DNA of 64,000 nt from Glycomyces lechevalierae (lineage in GTDB: Bacteria > Actinomycetota > Actinomycetes > Mycobacteriales > Micromonosporaceae): positions 40,176-104,175 of the forward strand of contig NZ_JAPZVQ010000003.1 in assembly GCF_027622945.1 (NCBI RefSeq), read 5' to 3'. This document shows positions 32,307-41,367 of this stretch, piece after piece. Each line of letters starts with the position of its first letter. Positions within the stretch are counted from its first letter, which is position 1. A program made the position numbers and the translations under genes. A model generated the notes under the pieces. It searched no databases and had not been told where the DNA came from. It was given only the letters and a program-made list of their open reading frames with translations.

Positions 32307-33811
32307 ACACCGCGCTCCGCCGTACCGTCCTCACCTTCGCCGCGGTCGCCGTGGCCCCGGCGCTGGCGTTCGTGCTCGAACCGCAGTACGCGCTGGCCGC
32401 GGCGCTGCTCATGCTGATCATCCTCATCGGACTCGGTTGGGCCGATTCGCGCCGGCTGCAGCGGCTGCGCCGCGACACCGCCGTGAAGCAGGCCGCCGCC
32501 GAGTTGCTGCGTTCGCGCGCGGTGCGGTCCGGCGAGACCCGTGACGCGGCCCGGATGCGGCGCATCCACGAGGCGCTGGAAGGCGGGTTCCCGGACTCGG
32601 CGGCGCGGGAGGCGCAGGAGCTCGCCGCGGACACCGAGATCCCGATCGCGGACCGGTACGCGCTGCTGCAGTCGTTGGCCGCGTGGCAGATCGAGCACGA
32701 CCGCTCGCTCCAGGCCGCGCCCGAGCGCTCCGCGTTCGACATCGTGTTCGTGACCCACGCCGGGATGCCCGGCGGCGGGACCGCCGCGAACGCGGCCGAG
32801 ATCGCGATCTGCCGGGACCTCGGCCTCACCGTCGGACTGCTGCACCACCCGGTCTACGCGGAGCACCCGAACGCGCCGGTGCACCCGCGGATCGAAGCGC
32901 TCATCGACGGGGAGTCGGTGCGGCGCATCGGCATCGGCAGCGGTCCCGAAGCGGTGGAGTGCGCGCTCGCCATCGTGCGGCCGCCGGTCGTCATGATGCA
33001 CCCGCTCGAGCGGCGGCCCACGATCACCGCCGGGCGCACGGCCGTGATCGCCGACCGGACACCGTTTCTGAGCTACGGGCCCGAGGGCCCGGGAGCGTCC
33101 GTGTGGGACATCGCGACCGTGGAGCGGCATCTCACGGACTGGCTGGGGCCGCACACCTGGTACGCGGGCGATCCGCTCGTCCAGGCGGCGCTGCGGGAGC
33201 ACCACGCGGAGGAGATCGCGGACCTTGACCTCGCCGCCGAGCCGTGGGAGGGGGTCATCGAGATCGACCAGTGGCGGCTCGACGGCCGCCGCGCACCCGA
33301 CGGGCGCATCCGGATCGGCCGCCACACCCGCGACCACCGGCTGCAGTGGCCGGAGGACTCGCGGACGCTGCTGGAGTGCTACCCGGAGCGGGACCCGTTC
33401 GAGGTCCACGTGCTCGGCGGGGCCGAAGCGCCGGCGCGGCTGCTCGACGGGCTGCCGGGGAACTGGACCGTGCATCCGGCGGATGCCATGCCCGCCAAGG
33501 ACTTCCTGGCCCAGATCGATGTGATGGCCTACTTCACCGCCGCCGAGGGCGGCGCGTCGTTCGGCCGGGCGCCGCTCGAAGCGATGGCCGCGGGAGTGCC
33601 GGTCCTCATGGACCGCCGCTTCGAGCCGGCGTTCGGTCCCGCCGCGCTGTACTGCGCACCCGGCGAGGTGGGCGCCACCGCTGAGCGGCTGGCCGCCGAC
33701 CCCGCCGCGTACGCGGCGCAGCAGGCGGCCGCCTGGGGCCACCTCGCCGACCGGTTCTCAGCGAAGGCGCTGATGGACCGGCTGCCGCTGGGCGCGCCGG
33801 GACCGGCGTGA
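32303..33811 (+). CDS. Membrane-anchored GT4-type glycosyltransferase, paralogue of the upstream C-terminal half
   Basis: 502 residues. Two helices at the N terminus (about 9-26 and 28-46) anchor it, then a GT-B domain with DIVFVTHAGMPGGGTAANAAEIAICRDLGLTVGLLHHPVY and FGRAPLEAMAAGVPVLMDR. Both match the order and spacing of the C-terminal half of the preceding fusion (for example DWLGPHTWYAGDPLVQAALREHHAEEI versus DWVGHHTWYAIGPAVRDVLRAHHAEEM), so the two arose by duplication. The ATG overlaps the upstream stop (ATGA) with GGGAGG upstream: one operon. Confidence 0.88.
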   Translation: MNTALRRTVLTFAAVAVAPALAFVLEPQYALAAALLMLIILIGLGWADSRRLQRLRRDTAVKQAAAELLRSRAVRSGETRDAARMRRIHEALEGGFPDSAAREAQELAADTEIPIADRYALLQSLAAWQIEHDRSLQAAPERSAFDIVFVTHAGMPGGGTAANAAEIAICRDLGLTVGLLHHPVYAEHPNAPVHPRIEALIDGESVRRIGIGSGPEAVECALAIVRPPVVMMHPLERRPTITAGRTAVIADRTPFLSYGPEGPGASVWDIATVERHLTDWLGPHTWYAGDPLVQAALREHHAEEIADLDLAAEPWEGVIEIDQWRLDGRRAPDGRIRIGRHTRDHRLQWPEDSRTLLECYPERDPFEVHVLGGAEAPARLLDGLPGNWTVHPADAMPAKDFLAQIDVMAYFTAAEGGASFGRAPLEAMAAGVPVLMDRRFEPAFGPAALYCAPGEVGATAERLAADPAAYAAQQAAAWGHLADRFSAKALMDRLPLGAPGPA

Positions 33812-33815
33812 GCCG

Positions 33816-34748
33816 TCAGGCGATCGTCATGGAGTTCCAGCCGGTGTCGATGACGGGCGAGTTGTCGAAGCTGCCCGTGCCGTCGCCGTGGAACAGGATG
33901 AGGAAGTTGCTGTCCGGGTCCTTGCCGACCCAGTCGAGGTGGCCGTCGCCGGTGAAGTCGCCGACGGCGGCGGCCCCCACCAGCACGTCCCAGCCGCAGT
34001 CGATGAGGACGCCGGGCGAGAACTTCGCGCTGCCCGGTCCGGCGTAGAAGTACATGCACTCGGCGGCGTTGCGGACCGCGACGACGTCCGCGAAGCCGTC
34101 CTCGTTGGTGTCGCCGACGGCGGTCAGCTCGTGCGTCAGGTTCCAGCTCGACCCGATGTTCTGCCGCGGGGCGAACGTGACGCCCGTCCCGGTGCCCGGG
34201 TAGAGCCACAGCGTGCCGGTGCCGGCTTCGACGGCGATGATGTCGACCTTGCCGTCGCCGCTGTAGTCGTGGCCCGAGACGATCTGGCTCATGACCTCCC
34301 ACCCGCGGCCGATGGACTGGAACGGCGCGAAGCCGGTGCCGTTGCCGGGGTAGAGGTAGAGCCGGCCGGTGCTCGTCTCCCTGGCGATGAGGTCGGCCAG
34401 GCCGTCGCTGTTGAGGTCGCCCGCGGTCTCGATGAGGTTCATCGCGTTCCAGCCGAAGCCGACGGTGTAGTGGGTGCCGAAGCCGCTCGAGCCGTTGCCC
34501 GGCCAGATCTCCAGGCCGCCGGTCGAGTTGCGGCGGGCCACGATGTCCGCGAGGCCGTCGCCGTTGTAGTCGTAGTTCCCGGAGGGGACCTGCTCGGACC
34601 CGCCCGTGTTGACGCCGCTTTCGGTCGTGGACTGGGCGAACGCCGCGCTCGGAGCGATGAGGACCGCGATGCCCGCGATCCCGGCGCTCCAGGCGAGGAA
34701 CCGCCGCAGGACCCGGGCGAGGCGCCCCCGCCTTGTGCTTGCTTCCAT
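33816..34748 (-). CDS. Secreted FG-GAP/VCBS repeat protein
   Basis: 310 residues: a basic N terminus and signal peptide (about 1-38, ending AFA-Q), then about five beta-propeller repeats each with a calcium-type loop: DYNGDGLADIV, DLNSDGLADLI, DYSGDGKVDII, DTNEDGFADVV, DFTGDGHLDWV. Each repeat also has a Y/W-x-G-x-G-T segment (LYLYPGNGTG, LWLYPGTGTG). Extracellular adhesion or glycan-binding role is likely. The ATG at 34748 has GAGGGA upstream. Its stop is only 4 nt from the convergent glycosyltransferase stop. Confidence 0.88.
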   Translation of the reverse strand: MEASTRRGRLARVLRRFLAWSAGIAGIAVLIAPSAAFAQSTTESGVNTGGSEQVPSGNYDYNGDGLADIVARRNSTGGLEIWPGNGSSGFGTHYTVGFGWNAMNLIETAGDLNSDGLADLIARETSTGRLYLYPGNGTGFAPFQSIGRGWEVMSQIVSGHDYSGDGKVDIIAVEAGTGTLWLYPGTGTGVTFAPRQNIGSSWNLTHELTAVGDTNEDGFADVVAVRNAAECMYFYAGPGSAKFSPGVLIDCGWDVLVGAAAVGDFTGDGHLDWVGKDPDSNFLILFHGDGTGSFDNSPVIDTGWNSMTIA

Positions 34749-34986
34749 TTCGTTTCCCTCTTGATCAGGGCCGATGGCCCGCTGTTGTGCCCGATATGGG
34801 CGATCCTCATTCAACTAGACATAAGGGAAATAGACGGGTTTCTCGCGAAGGACGGGCCGCGCCGGTACCAAAGTGTCTAGTTGCGGCGCCCGCCGAGGAG
34901 TTCGGCTGAAACGGTGTATCCGGTGCCTCTGGTGACTATCGTCCGGTATGGAATGACTTGCGACCAACGAGGGAACAGGAGGCGTC

Positions 34987-35676
34987 ATGGCGCCCGAACC
35001 GGCCGAACCGTCGCCAGCACGATCCCCCCGGCGCCTCTCCGCGCTCCTGCGCAGGCATCGCGTGGCCGTCGTCGCGGTCACCGCACCGCTCGCGGTCATG
35101 CTGGCCGCCACGTTGAGCGCGGCCGCGCCGCCCTTCGCCTCGGACCGGACCGAGCAGGACCCGACCATCGACAACCCGAACTACCGCCGCGTCGCGTTCT
35201 CGAGCGCGGGCGTGACAGTCGAGATCCTCGGCCAGCCCGACTCGCTCAGCACGGGCGGGGTCACGGGCGAGGTCGACCTCGCGAGGGCGGAAGGCGACCA
35301 GTCCATGGTGGCCGCGAACCTCACCGGCTCCTCGGACGTGATCGCGGACTTCGGCCAGGTGTACTTCGCGATGCGCCCCGGCGTCCCCGTGGACTACCAG
35401 TACGACACCTCGACCCAGTCGATCATCTTCAACCCCGGCATCGAGATCCAGGCGGAGACGGTGCCCGGCCTGCGCAACGGCACGGACTACCTCTACACCC
35501 AGCCGATCCGGATGCTGCCGACCGCGCCCGTCGCGGACCCGGAGTTCCCCCCGTACGAGCAGACCTTCACCATCCCGAGCATCGTGATGCTCTGGGAAGG
35601 GGCGGACGGCGTCACCGGCTCCGAGCCCATCGGCTTCATCAGCCACTTCGAGCTGACCATCACCCACGGCGGATAG
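34987..35676 (+). CDS. Secreted or membrane-anchored hypothetical protein
   Basis: 229 residues with a basic N terminus and one hydrophobic helix (about 26-46), consistent with a signal anchor or signal peptide ending SAAA-P. The rest is beta-rich (VTGEVDLARAEGDQSMVAANLTGSSDVIADFGQVYFAM; FTIPSIVMLWEG). No family recognised. CAGGAGG precedes the ATG. It is followed 34 nt later by another secreted protein and may be co-transcribed with it. Confidence 0.7.
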   Translation: MAPEPAEPSPARSPRRLSALLRRHRVAVVAVTAPLAVMLAATLSAAAPPFASDRTEQDPTIDNPNYRRVAFSSAGVTVEILGQPDSLSTGGVTGEVDLARAEGDQSMVAANLTGSSDVIADFGQVYFAMRPGVPVDYQYDTSTQSIIFNPGIEIQAETVPGLRNGTDYLYTQPIRMLPTAPVADPEFPPYEQTFTIPSIVMLWEGADGVTGSEPIGFISHFELTITHGG

Positions 35677-35710
35677 ACGGACGACCCTTCCACCAGAGAG
35701 AGGGAGCAGC

Positions 35711-37168
35711 ATGCGCTTCACCACACGCGGACAGCTCGTCGTAGCCGCAACCGGACTCCTGGCCGCCTTGGCGGTCGGACTTCCCTCCCAAGCCGAGCGG
35801 AGCCCCGAGCCGGTCGTCGAGTTCGCCACGGCGACCTGCAGCGGCTCGGGCGAGCTGGACGTGGAGTTCCTGCTCACCGACGCGATCGGCGCCCCCGCCC
35901 ACCCCGAGTTCAAGTACGTCGTCGTCAGCACCCATGTGCGGAGCGGCCCCGAGTCGGAACCGCTGCACGGCAGCGAACTCGCGGGCACGCTCATTCCCGG
36001 TGCCGAGGTGCCGCCGCCCGGCGAAGGCTCGCTCTCCGGCATGACCGTGGTCCCGGGCGACACCAAGCACGTCATCCTCGAAGCCGAGATCGACCGCACC
36101 TCCGCGGACGGGACCGAGCGGATCGTGGTCGAAGGCGAGGCCGTGCTGAAGGAATGCGCGCCGGTCGTCCCGGAACAGGCCGTCGAGCACGAGCACGGCC
36201 CCGAGCAGCGCGCCGAGCAGGGCGCCGAGAACCCCGGCCGCGTCTGGGGCCCCTACGGCGGCAAGCGGACCATCCCCACCCACCAGGACCCCGCGGGCGG
36301 CCAGACCACCCACCCGAGCGTGGTGCGGGTGCCCGGCGGCTGGAACGGCTACGAGTACTGGATGGCGCACACGCCCTACCCCGGCAGCAACTCCGCCTGG
36401 GAGGACCCGAACATCGCCGCGTCCACCGACGGCGTCACCTGGGTCGTGCCCCCGGGCCTGACCAACCCGATCGACGACCAGCCCGGCCTGCCGGGCCCCT
36501 ACAACTCCGACACCGACCTGGAGATGGGCCCGAACAACACGCTGTACGTCTTCTGGCGCACCGTGATCCCCGACCTCTCCCAGGAGCGGATCAAGTACTC
36601 GACCTCCACCGACGGCGTCAACTGGACCGCGCCTGCGGAGGCCCTGCGGAGCTCCATGGCCGATCGCCGGCCGGTGTCCCCCGCACTCATGTACGAGAAC
36701 GGCGCCTGGAAGATGTGGGCGGTCGAGATCAACCGGTCCCCGAACCGCATGGTGTTCTTCCAAGGCGGGGCCACCCCCGCCAAAGCCAACTGGGGCGCGA
36801 TGCAGACGGTGAGCCTGGGGGCGATGCAGAAGGAGAAGGAGCCGTGGCACCTCTCCATCACCAAGAACGGCACCGCCTACATCGGGCTGCTCAACGACAC
36901 CGCGCTCGCCTCGACCGGCCGCGACGGCGACCTGATCTTCCTGTACGGCACGACGCCGACGAGCTTCACGAACGGCAGCTTCTCGACCGTCCCGAGGCTC
37001 AAACCGTTCATGCACGACCACCTGTACCGGGCGTCGATGCTCCCGGGCACCGAGTACGGCGTGCCCGGATACCAGGTGTGGTACTCGGCGCGGATGGCGC
37101 TCAACCCGGACGTGTGGAACGTCCAGCAGACGTTCCTCAACGGGGTCGCCGTCCACGGCGGTCCGTGA
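35711..37168 (+). CDS. Secreted beta-propeller protein (glycosidase/sialidase-like fold)
   Basis: 485 residues with a signal peptide (about 1-29). Residues 30-150 form a small beta domain, residues 155-180 a Glu-rich linker, and 180-485 a propeller-like domain with repeated strand motifs: HPSVVRVPGGWNGYEYWMAHTPYPG, ENPNIAASTDG-like EDPNIAASTDGVTWVVP, YNSDTDLEMGPNNTLYVFWR, KYSTSTDGVNWTAP. Sugar-binding or GH43/sialidase-type hydrolase relationship is inferred from these; catalytic residues cannot be assigned. GAGAGGGAG precedes the ATG. Confidence 0.72.
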   Translation: MRFTTRGQLVVAATGLLAALAVGLPSQAERSPEPVVEFATATCSGSGELDVEFLLTDAIGAPAHPEFKYVVVSTHVRSGPESEPLHGSELAGTLIPGAEVPPPGEGSLSGMTVVPGDTKHVILEAEIDRTSADGTERIVVEGEAVLKECAPVVPEQAVEHEHGPEQRAEQGAENPGRVWGPYGGKRTIPTHQDPAGGQTTHPSVVRVPGGWNGYEYWMAHTPYPGSNSAWEDPNIAASTDGVTWVVPPGLTNPIDDQPGLPGPYNSDTDLEMGPNNTLYVFWRTVIPDLSQERIKYSTSTDGVNWTAPAEALRSSMADRRPVSPALMYENGAWKMWAVEINRSPNRMVFFQGGATPAKANWGAMQTVSLGAMQKEKEPWHLSITKNGTAYIGLLNDTALASTGRDGDLIFLYGTTPTSFTNGSFSTVPRLKPFMHDHLYRASMLPGTEYGVPGYQVWYSARMALNPDVWNVQQTFLNGVAVHGGP

Positions 37169-37220
37169 GTCCTCATCTGACGTTGATAGTTTTCCCAGGT
37201 TAGCGCGGCCTGATTGTGGC

Positions 37221-37226
37221 TATGTT
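37221..37226 (+). promoter_or_regulatory. -10 element of a leaderless promoter (gene at 37233)
   Basis: TATGTT ends 6 nt before the ATG at 37233. Confidence 0.5.
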
Positions 37227-37232
37227 CTGTGC

Positions 37233-37829
37233 ATGAACGACATAGGGGCCGCGGGGAACGCGGTGTACGGGAGGCGCCGCATCTGGGCGCCGCTCGCCGT
37301 GGCGGGGGTGCTGCTGGCGCTGATCGGCGCTGAAGCGCTCTTCGCGAGGTCGCAGCCGGCCGGGGTGACACTGGTGCCGGACACGGTGATCGAGTTCGGC
37401 GCCGAGCGGGACGCGACGGTCCAGGTCGGCGACGGGTGGGTCCTCGACAGCGGCGCGAGCGACATCAACTCGCAGATCGTGCTGGTCCGCGGCAACACGC
37501 TCGTGGAACTGTCCGATGTGACCCTGCCGACCGGCACGTCGCCGGAGGAGATGTGGACGGGCCTCGACCGGCTCCTCGACATCGAACGCCACCACGGCAC
37601 CGAGGTGTGGCTCGACACCCCCACCGACTACGAGAACGCCGCCGGAACGACTGGGCTGCAAGGCAACCTGCAGGTCGGCACCCGGGTCGGGCAGGCCTTC
37701 GTGCTCGCCGGCCCGGACGGCGCGCAGGCGGTCGAGGCGAAGGTCCTCGCGCCGTCCCAGGCGAGCGACCAGGACCTGGCCGCCGCCGCGAAGGTCATCG
37801 ACTCGATCGCGTTCCAGGAGGCGTCATGA
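37233..37829 (+). CDS. Membrane-anchored hypothetical protein upstream of PrsW
   Basis: 198 residues: one membrane helix (about 17-37) and an exterior domain with FGAERDATVQVGDGWVLDSGASDINSQIVLVRGN. It resembles single-pass proteins with a lipoprotein-like binding domain, but no family is recognised. The stop overlaps the start of the PrsW-type protease gene by 4 nt (ATGA). Being encoded directly with an intramembrane protease, it may be its substrate or partner. Leaderless start. Confidence 0.65.
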   Translation: MNDIGAAGNAVYGRRRIWAPLAVAGVLLALIGAEALFARSQPAGVTLVPDTVIEFGAERDATVQVGDGWVLDSGASDINSQIVLVRGNTLVELSDVTLPTGTSPEEMWTGLDRLLDIERHHGTEVWLDTPTDYENAAGTTGLQGNLQVGTRVGQAFVLAGPDGAQAVEAKVLAPSQASDQDLAAAAKVIDSIAFQEAS

Positions 37830-38959
37830 CCACGTACGCGCACACCGTGATGCCGCGCCCGGCCAACATCAGCGCCCGGACCGTCGCGTTCTGGATGCTC
37901 ATCATCGTGTCCGCCTTCGGGCTGTGGACGCTGCAGTCCGACTTCCTGCCGGTCGTGATCGCCTTCCCGGGCAGCGCGGCGCTCGGCGTCCTCGTCACCG
38001 GGTTCGGCATCGTGGTCGCCCTGTGGATCGCGCGGCGGTTCCTGCGGCCGGTGCAGGCCCCGGCGTGGTCGGGCACGTGGCTCGCGCTCATGTGGGGCGC
38101 GTTCGGCGCGTGCGGGCTCGCGCTGGTGATGAACGGGATCCTCCTCTCGGCCTGGTCGCGGGCCCTCGGGCCGAACGCGGCCGGGGACTGGGCGGCCGCC
38201 TTGACCGCGCCGATCAACGAGGAGGCGGCGAAGGCCGCCGGGGTGGTGCTGCTCGCGTGCGTCTCGACGCGGCTCGTCCGCAGCACCGCGGACGGCTTCG
38301 TGTACGGCGCGCTCGTCGGCTTCGGCTTCCAGATCATGGAGAACTTCACATACGGGCTCAACGGAATCGGCCTCGCCGGGGGCGTGGACCCGGTGGGCGC
38401 GACCGGGCAGGTGCTATGGGTGCGGATCCTCCTCACCGGCATCGGCTCGCACTGGACGATGAGCGCGGTGGCGGGCGCCGGGATCGGGTACCTCGTGAGC
38501 GCCTCGGGACGGTCGACGGCACGGCGCATCGGGGTCGCCGCCGGGTGCTTCGCGCTGGCGATGGGCATGCACTGGCTGTTCAACAGCCCGCTGTTCGGCG
38601 GCATCGCGGGCACGATCGGCAAGCCGCTCGCGAACTTCGCGATCATGGTCGTCGTGTACCTCGTGGTCCGCCGCGGCTTCCGGGCCCGCTGGGCCGCCGT
38701 GACGGCCGAGGAGGTCCAGTACGGAAGCCTCGCGCCCGTGGAGGCCGAGAGCCTGTCGAAGCGGCGCGCGCGGCGGCGGTTCCTGCGCAGCTTCGGGGCG
38801 GTGCGGGTGGCGCAGCAGCGCCTGCAGCAGTTGGAACTCGACCTCCTCGAGGAGCGGATCCCTGAGGGGATCGACCCGGCCGCCGCCCAGCCGTGGCGCG
38901 ACGCCGTCGCCGCCGCCAGGCAAGGGACGCTGCTGGACCGGCCGCCGCAGGTCCTGTGA
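37826..38959 (+). CDS. PrsW-family intramembrane metalloprotease
   Basis: 377 residues with about eight to nine membrane helices (about 20-280) and a cytoplasmic helical tail. The glutamate pair of PrsW is in APINEEAAKAAGVVLL (about residue 131), followed by GFGFQIMENFTYG (about 168), SHWTMSAVAGAGIGY (about 212) and MGMHWLFNSPLFGG (about 249), giving all four conserved motifs. PrsW-type proteases cleave membrane-anchored proteins such as anti-sigma factors. AGGAGG precedes the ATG, which overlaps the upstream gene. A terminator follows. Confidence 0.92.
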   Translation: MTTYAHTVMPRPANISARTVAFWMLIIVSAFGLWTLQSDFLPVVIAFPGSAALGVLVTGFGIVVALWIARRFLRPVQAPAWSGTWLALMWGAFGACGLALVMNGILLSAWSRALGPNAAGDWAAALTAPINEEAAKAAGVVLLACVSTRLVRSTADGFVYGALVGFGFQIMENFTYGLNGIGLAGGVDPVGATGQVLWVRILLTGIGSHWTMSAVAGAGIGYLVSASGRSTARRIGVAAGCFALAMGMHWLFNSPLFGGIAGTIGKPLANFAIMVVVYLVVRRGFRARWAAVTAEEVQYGSLAPVEAESLSKRRARRRFLRSFGAVRVAQQRLQQLELDLLEERIPEGIDPAAAQPWRDAVAAARQGTLLDRPPQVL

Positions 38960-38966
38960 CGCGTGC

Positions 38967-38991
38967 AGGGCCGGGCTTCCCGCCCGGCCCT
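38967..38991 (+). terminator. Terminator after the PrsW gene
   Basis: AGGGCCGGGC (38967-38976) pairs perfectly with GCCCGGCCCT (38982-38991), loop of 5 nt, followed by TT. Confidence 0.8.
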
Positions 38992-39002
38992 TTCCCGTTG
39001 CG

Positions 39003-39491
39003 TCACTGGTGGAAGACGACCTCGGCCGAGTCGAGGTTCACCGAGCCGGGGCACAGGAACGAGCCGCCGACCTTCTTCGCGCCGATCGGCCCGCCCCGGT
39101 ACTCCCGGGTCGCGCCGTCGCGTTCGAGCGTCACCCGCGACGCCTCGTACGTGCAGGTCACCCCGAACTTCCTGGCCGCGATGCGCACATCCTCGGCCGT
39201 CGCGGTGCCCTTCGCGTCGTCGAACGCGAACGCGGCGTCCCCGCCGAACTTGAAGGAAGTGTCGCCGCGGCAGTCGAAGTCGACCTTGTCGGCGTCGATC
39301 GCCACGGTCGCCGGCGGCGCGGCCCCGACCTGGACGCGGTCGGCCTCGCAGCGGCTCCCGCCTTCGGCCAGAACGAGATCCACGAAATCGGCGGTCGCCC
39401 CGGTGGAGGCGGCGACCGAGGCGGTGGCGGTGGTGCAGAGCAGGAGCGCCGCCGCGGCGGCGACGAGCGTTGCAGGGCGGCGGTGCGGCAC
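39003..39491 (-). CDS. Small secreted hypothetical protein
   Basis: 162 residues. The signal peptide covers about 1-27 (RRPATLVAAAAALLLCTTATASVAAS). The mature part has four cysteines in two regions (SRCEAD, DFDCRGD, VTCTYE, SFLCPGS) that could form two disulphides, and a beta-rich pattern with FKFGGDAAFAFDDAKGTA. No family recognised. GTG at 39491 is taken as start because GAAAGG lies about 9 nt upstream; upstream open codons are Arg-rich and non-homologous. Confidence 0.65.
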   Translation of the reverse strand: MPHRRPATLVAAAAALLLCTTATASVAASTGATADFVDLVLAEGGSRCEADRVQVGAAPPATVAIDADKVDFDCRGDTSFKFGGDAAFAFDDAKGTATAEDVRIAARKFGVTCTYEASRVTLERDGATREYRGGPIGAKKVGGSFLCPGSVNLDSAEVVFHQ

Positions 39492-39784
39492 GGCTCCGGG
39501 CCTTTCTCGCGCGCGGCCACTGCCATGGCCGCGTTCCGGATCGAACGATCTGGACGCTAGTCGCGCCGCAGCCCCTCTGCGGCGTTTTCGCCCCTTCACG
39601 GCCGTACGGCGGTGTCGGATCGCCGATACTTTCGTATCGCCCCGGGCCCGCCCCGCGCGCCTTCGGTATCGATCCGCGCCAGATCCCTCATCCCTTGGGC
39701 TGGATCTCGAACCGAACATTCGCGCAGGTAATAAGGCGTGGATACAGTGAAGGCGCTCGCATCGAACGGAAAGGCGGCGACCCC
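39492..39784. other. Intergenic region with hairpins and a promoter
   Basis: Contains a hairpin GCCGCAG/CTGCGGC near 39565-39584, a palindrome CGATAC-TTTC-GTATCG at 39624-39639, and a possible -10 TACAGT at 39741-39746 for the downstream gene. No gene seen. Confidence 0.45.
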
Positions 39785-40489
39785 ATGCCCACCGACAGCA
39801 CCCGCACCGGCGACACCACCACCGTCGCGGACGCCCCCTGGGTCGGCCCGGCCTTCCTCATCGGGCTGCCGCTCGCCGGGGCCGCCCTCGGGTGGGGGCT
39901 CACCTTCATCGTCGAATGGATCGTCGGGCTCTCCTGGTTCCCGTTCCAAGGCCTGTTCGAGCTGTTCACCGACCTCTCGCCGACCCTGCAGCTCGTCGTC
40001 GGGCTCGCGGCCGGCGTGGTCCTCGGCCTCGTCGTCGCGTTCCTCGTCCTCCACGAGATGCTCACCGTCACCGTCGGCCGCGACGCCATCGGCCTCGAAC
40101 GCGGCGACTACGAGCGCGAGATCCACCGCGCCGACGTCACCGGCGTCTTCGTGCAGGACAAGCGGATCGTCGTCCTCGGCCCCCGCCGCCGCGAACTCGC
40201 CAACGTCGAATTCGACCTCGACCGCGACCGCCTCGCCGCCGCCCTCCGCCGGCACGGCTACGGCTGGCTGCCCGACGGCGACCCGTACGCCGCCGAGTTC
40301 AAACGCTGGGTCCCCGGCGCGGACGGCCTCCCGCAGGGCGCCAACGCCGTGCTCAAAGCCCGCCAGCACGCACTCGAGAAGTCCAACACCGGCGACCTGC
40401 GCGAACTCCTCGACGAGCTCGACGCCCTCGGCGTCGTCGTCCACGACAAGGACAAGAAGCAGTACTGGCGGCTCGCCGACCCCGCCTGA
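39785..40489 (+). CDS. YqeB-like membrane protein with CysRS-like C-terminal segment
   Basis: 234 residues: two membrane helices (about 19-45 and 60-85), then a PH-like cytoplasmic domain (VTVGRDAIGLERGDYEREIHRADVTGVFVQDKRIVVLGPRRRELANVEFD), and a C-terminal helical part ALEKSNTGDLRELLDELDALGVVVHDKDKKQYWR. That last part resembles the end of cysteinyl-tRNA synthetase (R-D-x-L-x-x-x-G-V-x-x-x-D-x-x-x-x-x-W-R). This layout fits the YqeB family as I recall it. Function unknown. Confidence 0.68.
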   Translation: MPTDSTRTGDTTTVADAPWVGPAFLIGLPLAGAALGWGLTFIVEWIVGLSWFPFQGLFELFTDLSPTLQLVVGLAAGVVLGLVVAFLVLHEMLTVTVGRDAIGLERGDYEREIHRADVTGVFVQDKRIVVLGPRRRELANVEFDLDRDRLAAALRRHGYGWLPDGDPYAAEFKRWVPGADGLPQGANAVLKARQHALEKSNTGDLRELLDELDALGVVVHDKDKKQYWRLADPA

Positions 40490-40580
40490 ACCCGGTCACC
40501 GAACCCCGTCACCGTGCGGATGCGGCACGCGTCCCCGGCGCGGAGGATGGATGCGAACGCACCCGACCACAGGGGGAACC

Positions 40581-41201
40581 ATGACCGCGCCGCTGCTCTT
40601 CGGCCTGGCGATCCTGCTCGCCGCCATCGTGCCCGGACCCGACTTCGCGATGGTCGTGCGCAACACCGTGCTCTCCGGGCGGGTGAGCGGGATGTGGACG
40701 GCGACGGGCATCGGGCTCGGCATCCTCGTGTGGGTCGTCGCGACCTCGATCGGGCTGGCCGCGCTCCTCGCGGCTTCGGCGCTGGCGTTCACGGTCGTCA
40801 AGCTCGCGGGCGCCGTCTACCTGGTCTACCTGGGGGTGCGGTCGATCCGGGCGGCGGTCAAGGAGCGGCGGCGGCCCGTCGCGGAGGTCGAACTCGACCG
40901 GCCGATGAGCCACTGGGCGGCGTTCCGGTCGGGGCTGCTGTGCAACCTGCTCAATCCGAAGGCGGTCGTGCTCTTCACCGCGCTCATGCCGCAGTTCCTC
41001 GTCGGGGGCGGCTCACAGGCCGTGCTCATCGGGGAGCTGGCGGTCGTCGGGATGGCGGTCTGCGGATTGTTCTACATCGGACTCGCGAACCTGATCAACC
41101 TGTTCCGCGCGGTGCTCGAACGGCCGCGGGTACGCGCCTGGCTCAACGGCGTCACCGGAGCGGTCATGGTCGGCCTCGGTCTGCGGGTCGCCGCCAACTG
41201 A
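40581..41201 (+). CDS. LysE/RhtB-family amino acid exporter
   Basis: 206 residues, six membrane helices. The N terminus FGLAILLAAIVPGPDFAMVVRNTVLSGRVSG is the LysE signature (P-G-P-D), and FRSGLLCNLLNPKAVVLFTALMPQFL near residue 113 is the conserved N-P-K motif. It exports an amino acid or homoserine lactone-like compound. GGGGGA precedes the ATG. Confidence 0.9.
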   Translation: MTAPLLFGLAILLAAIVPGPDFAMVVRNTVLSGRVSGMWTATGIGLGILVWVVATSIGLAALLAASALAFTVVKLAGAVYLVYLGVRSIRAAVKERRRPVAEVELDRPMSHWAAFRSGLLCNLLNPKAVVLFTALMPQFLVGGGSQAVLIGELAVVGMAVCGLFYIGLANLINLFRAVLERPRVRAWLNGVTGAVMVGLGLRVAAN

Positions 41202-41205
41202 CCGG

Positions 41206-41221
41206 GCCCCGCGCGCGGGGC
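41206..41221 (+). terminator. Terminator-like palindrome after LysE gene
   Basis: GCCCCGC (41206-41212) and GCGGGGC (41215-41221), immediately past the LysE stop. Confidence 0.4.
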
Positions 41222-41367
41222 GCGCGGGCGATGCGGTGAGATTACAGCGCGGCGGCCAGCCGGCCGACCCGTCGCACTTGCGGGAGTACGGCGGGACGGC
41301 AGACCGGCCGCCGTCTCCGCACGTAACTCGATAGCGGTTTCCCTGCCATTCGCGCAGAATGATCGCC

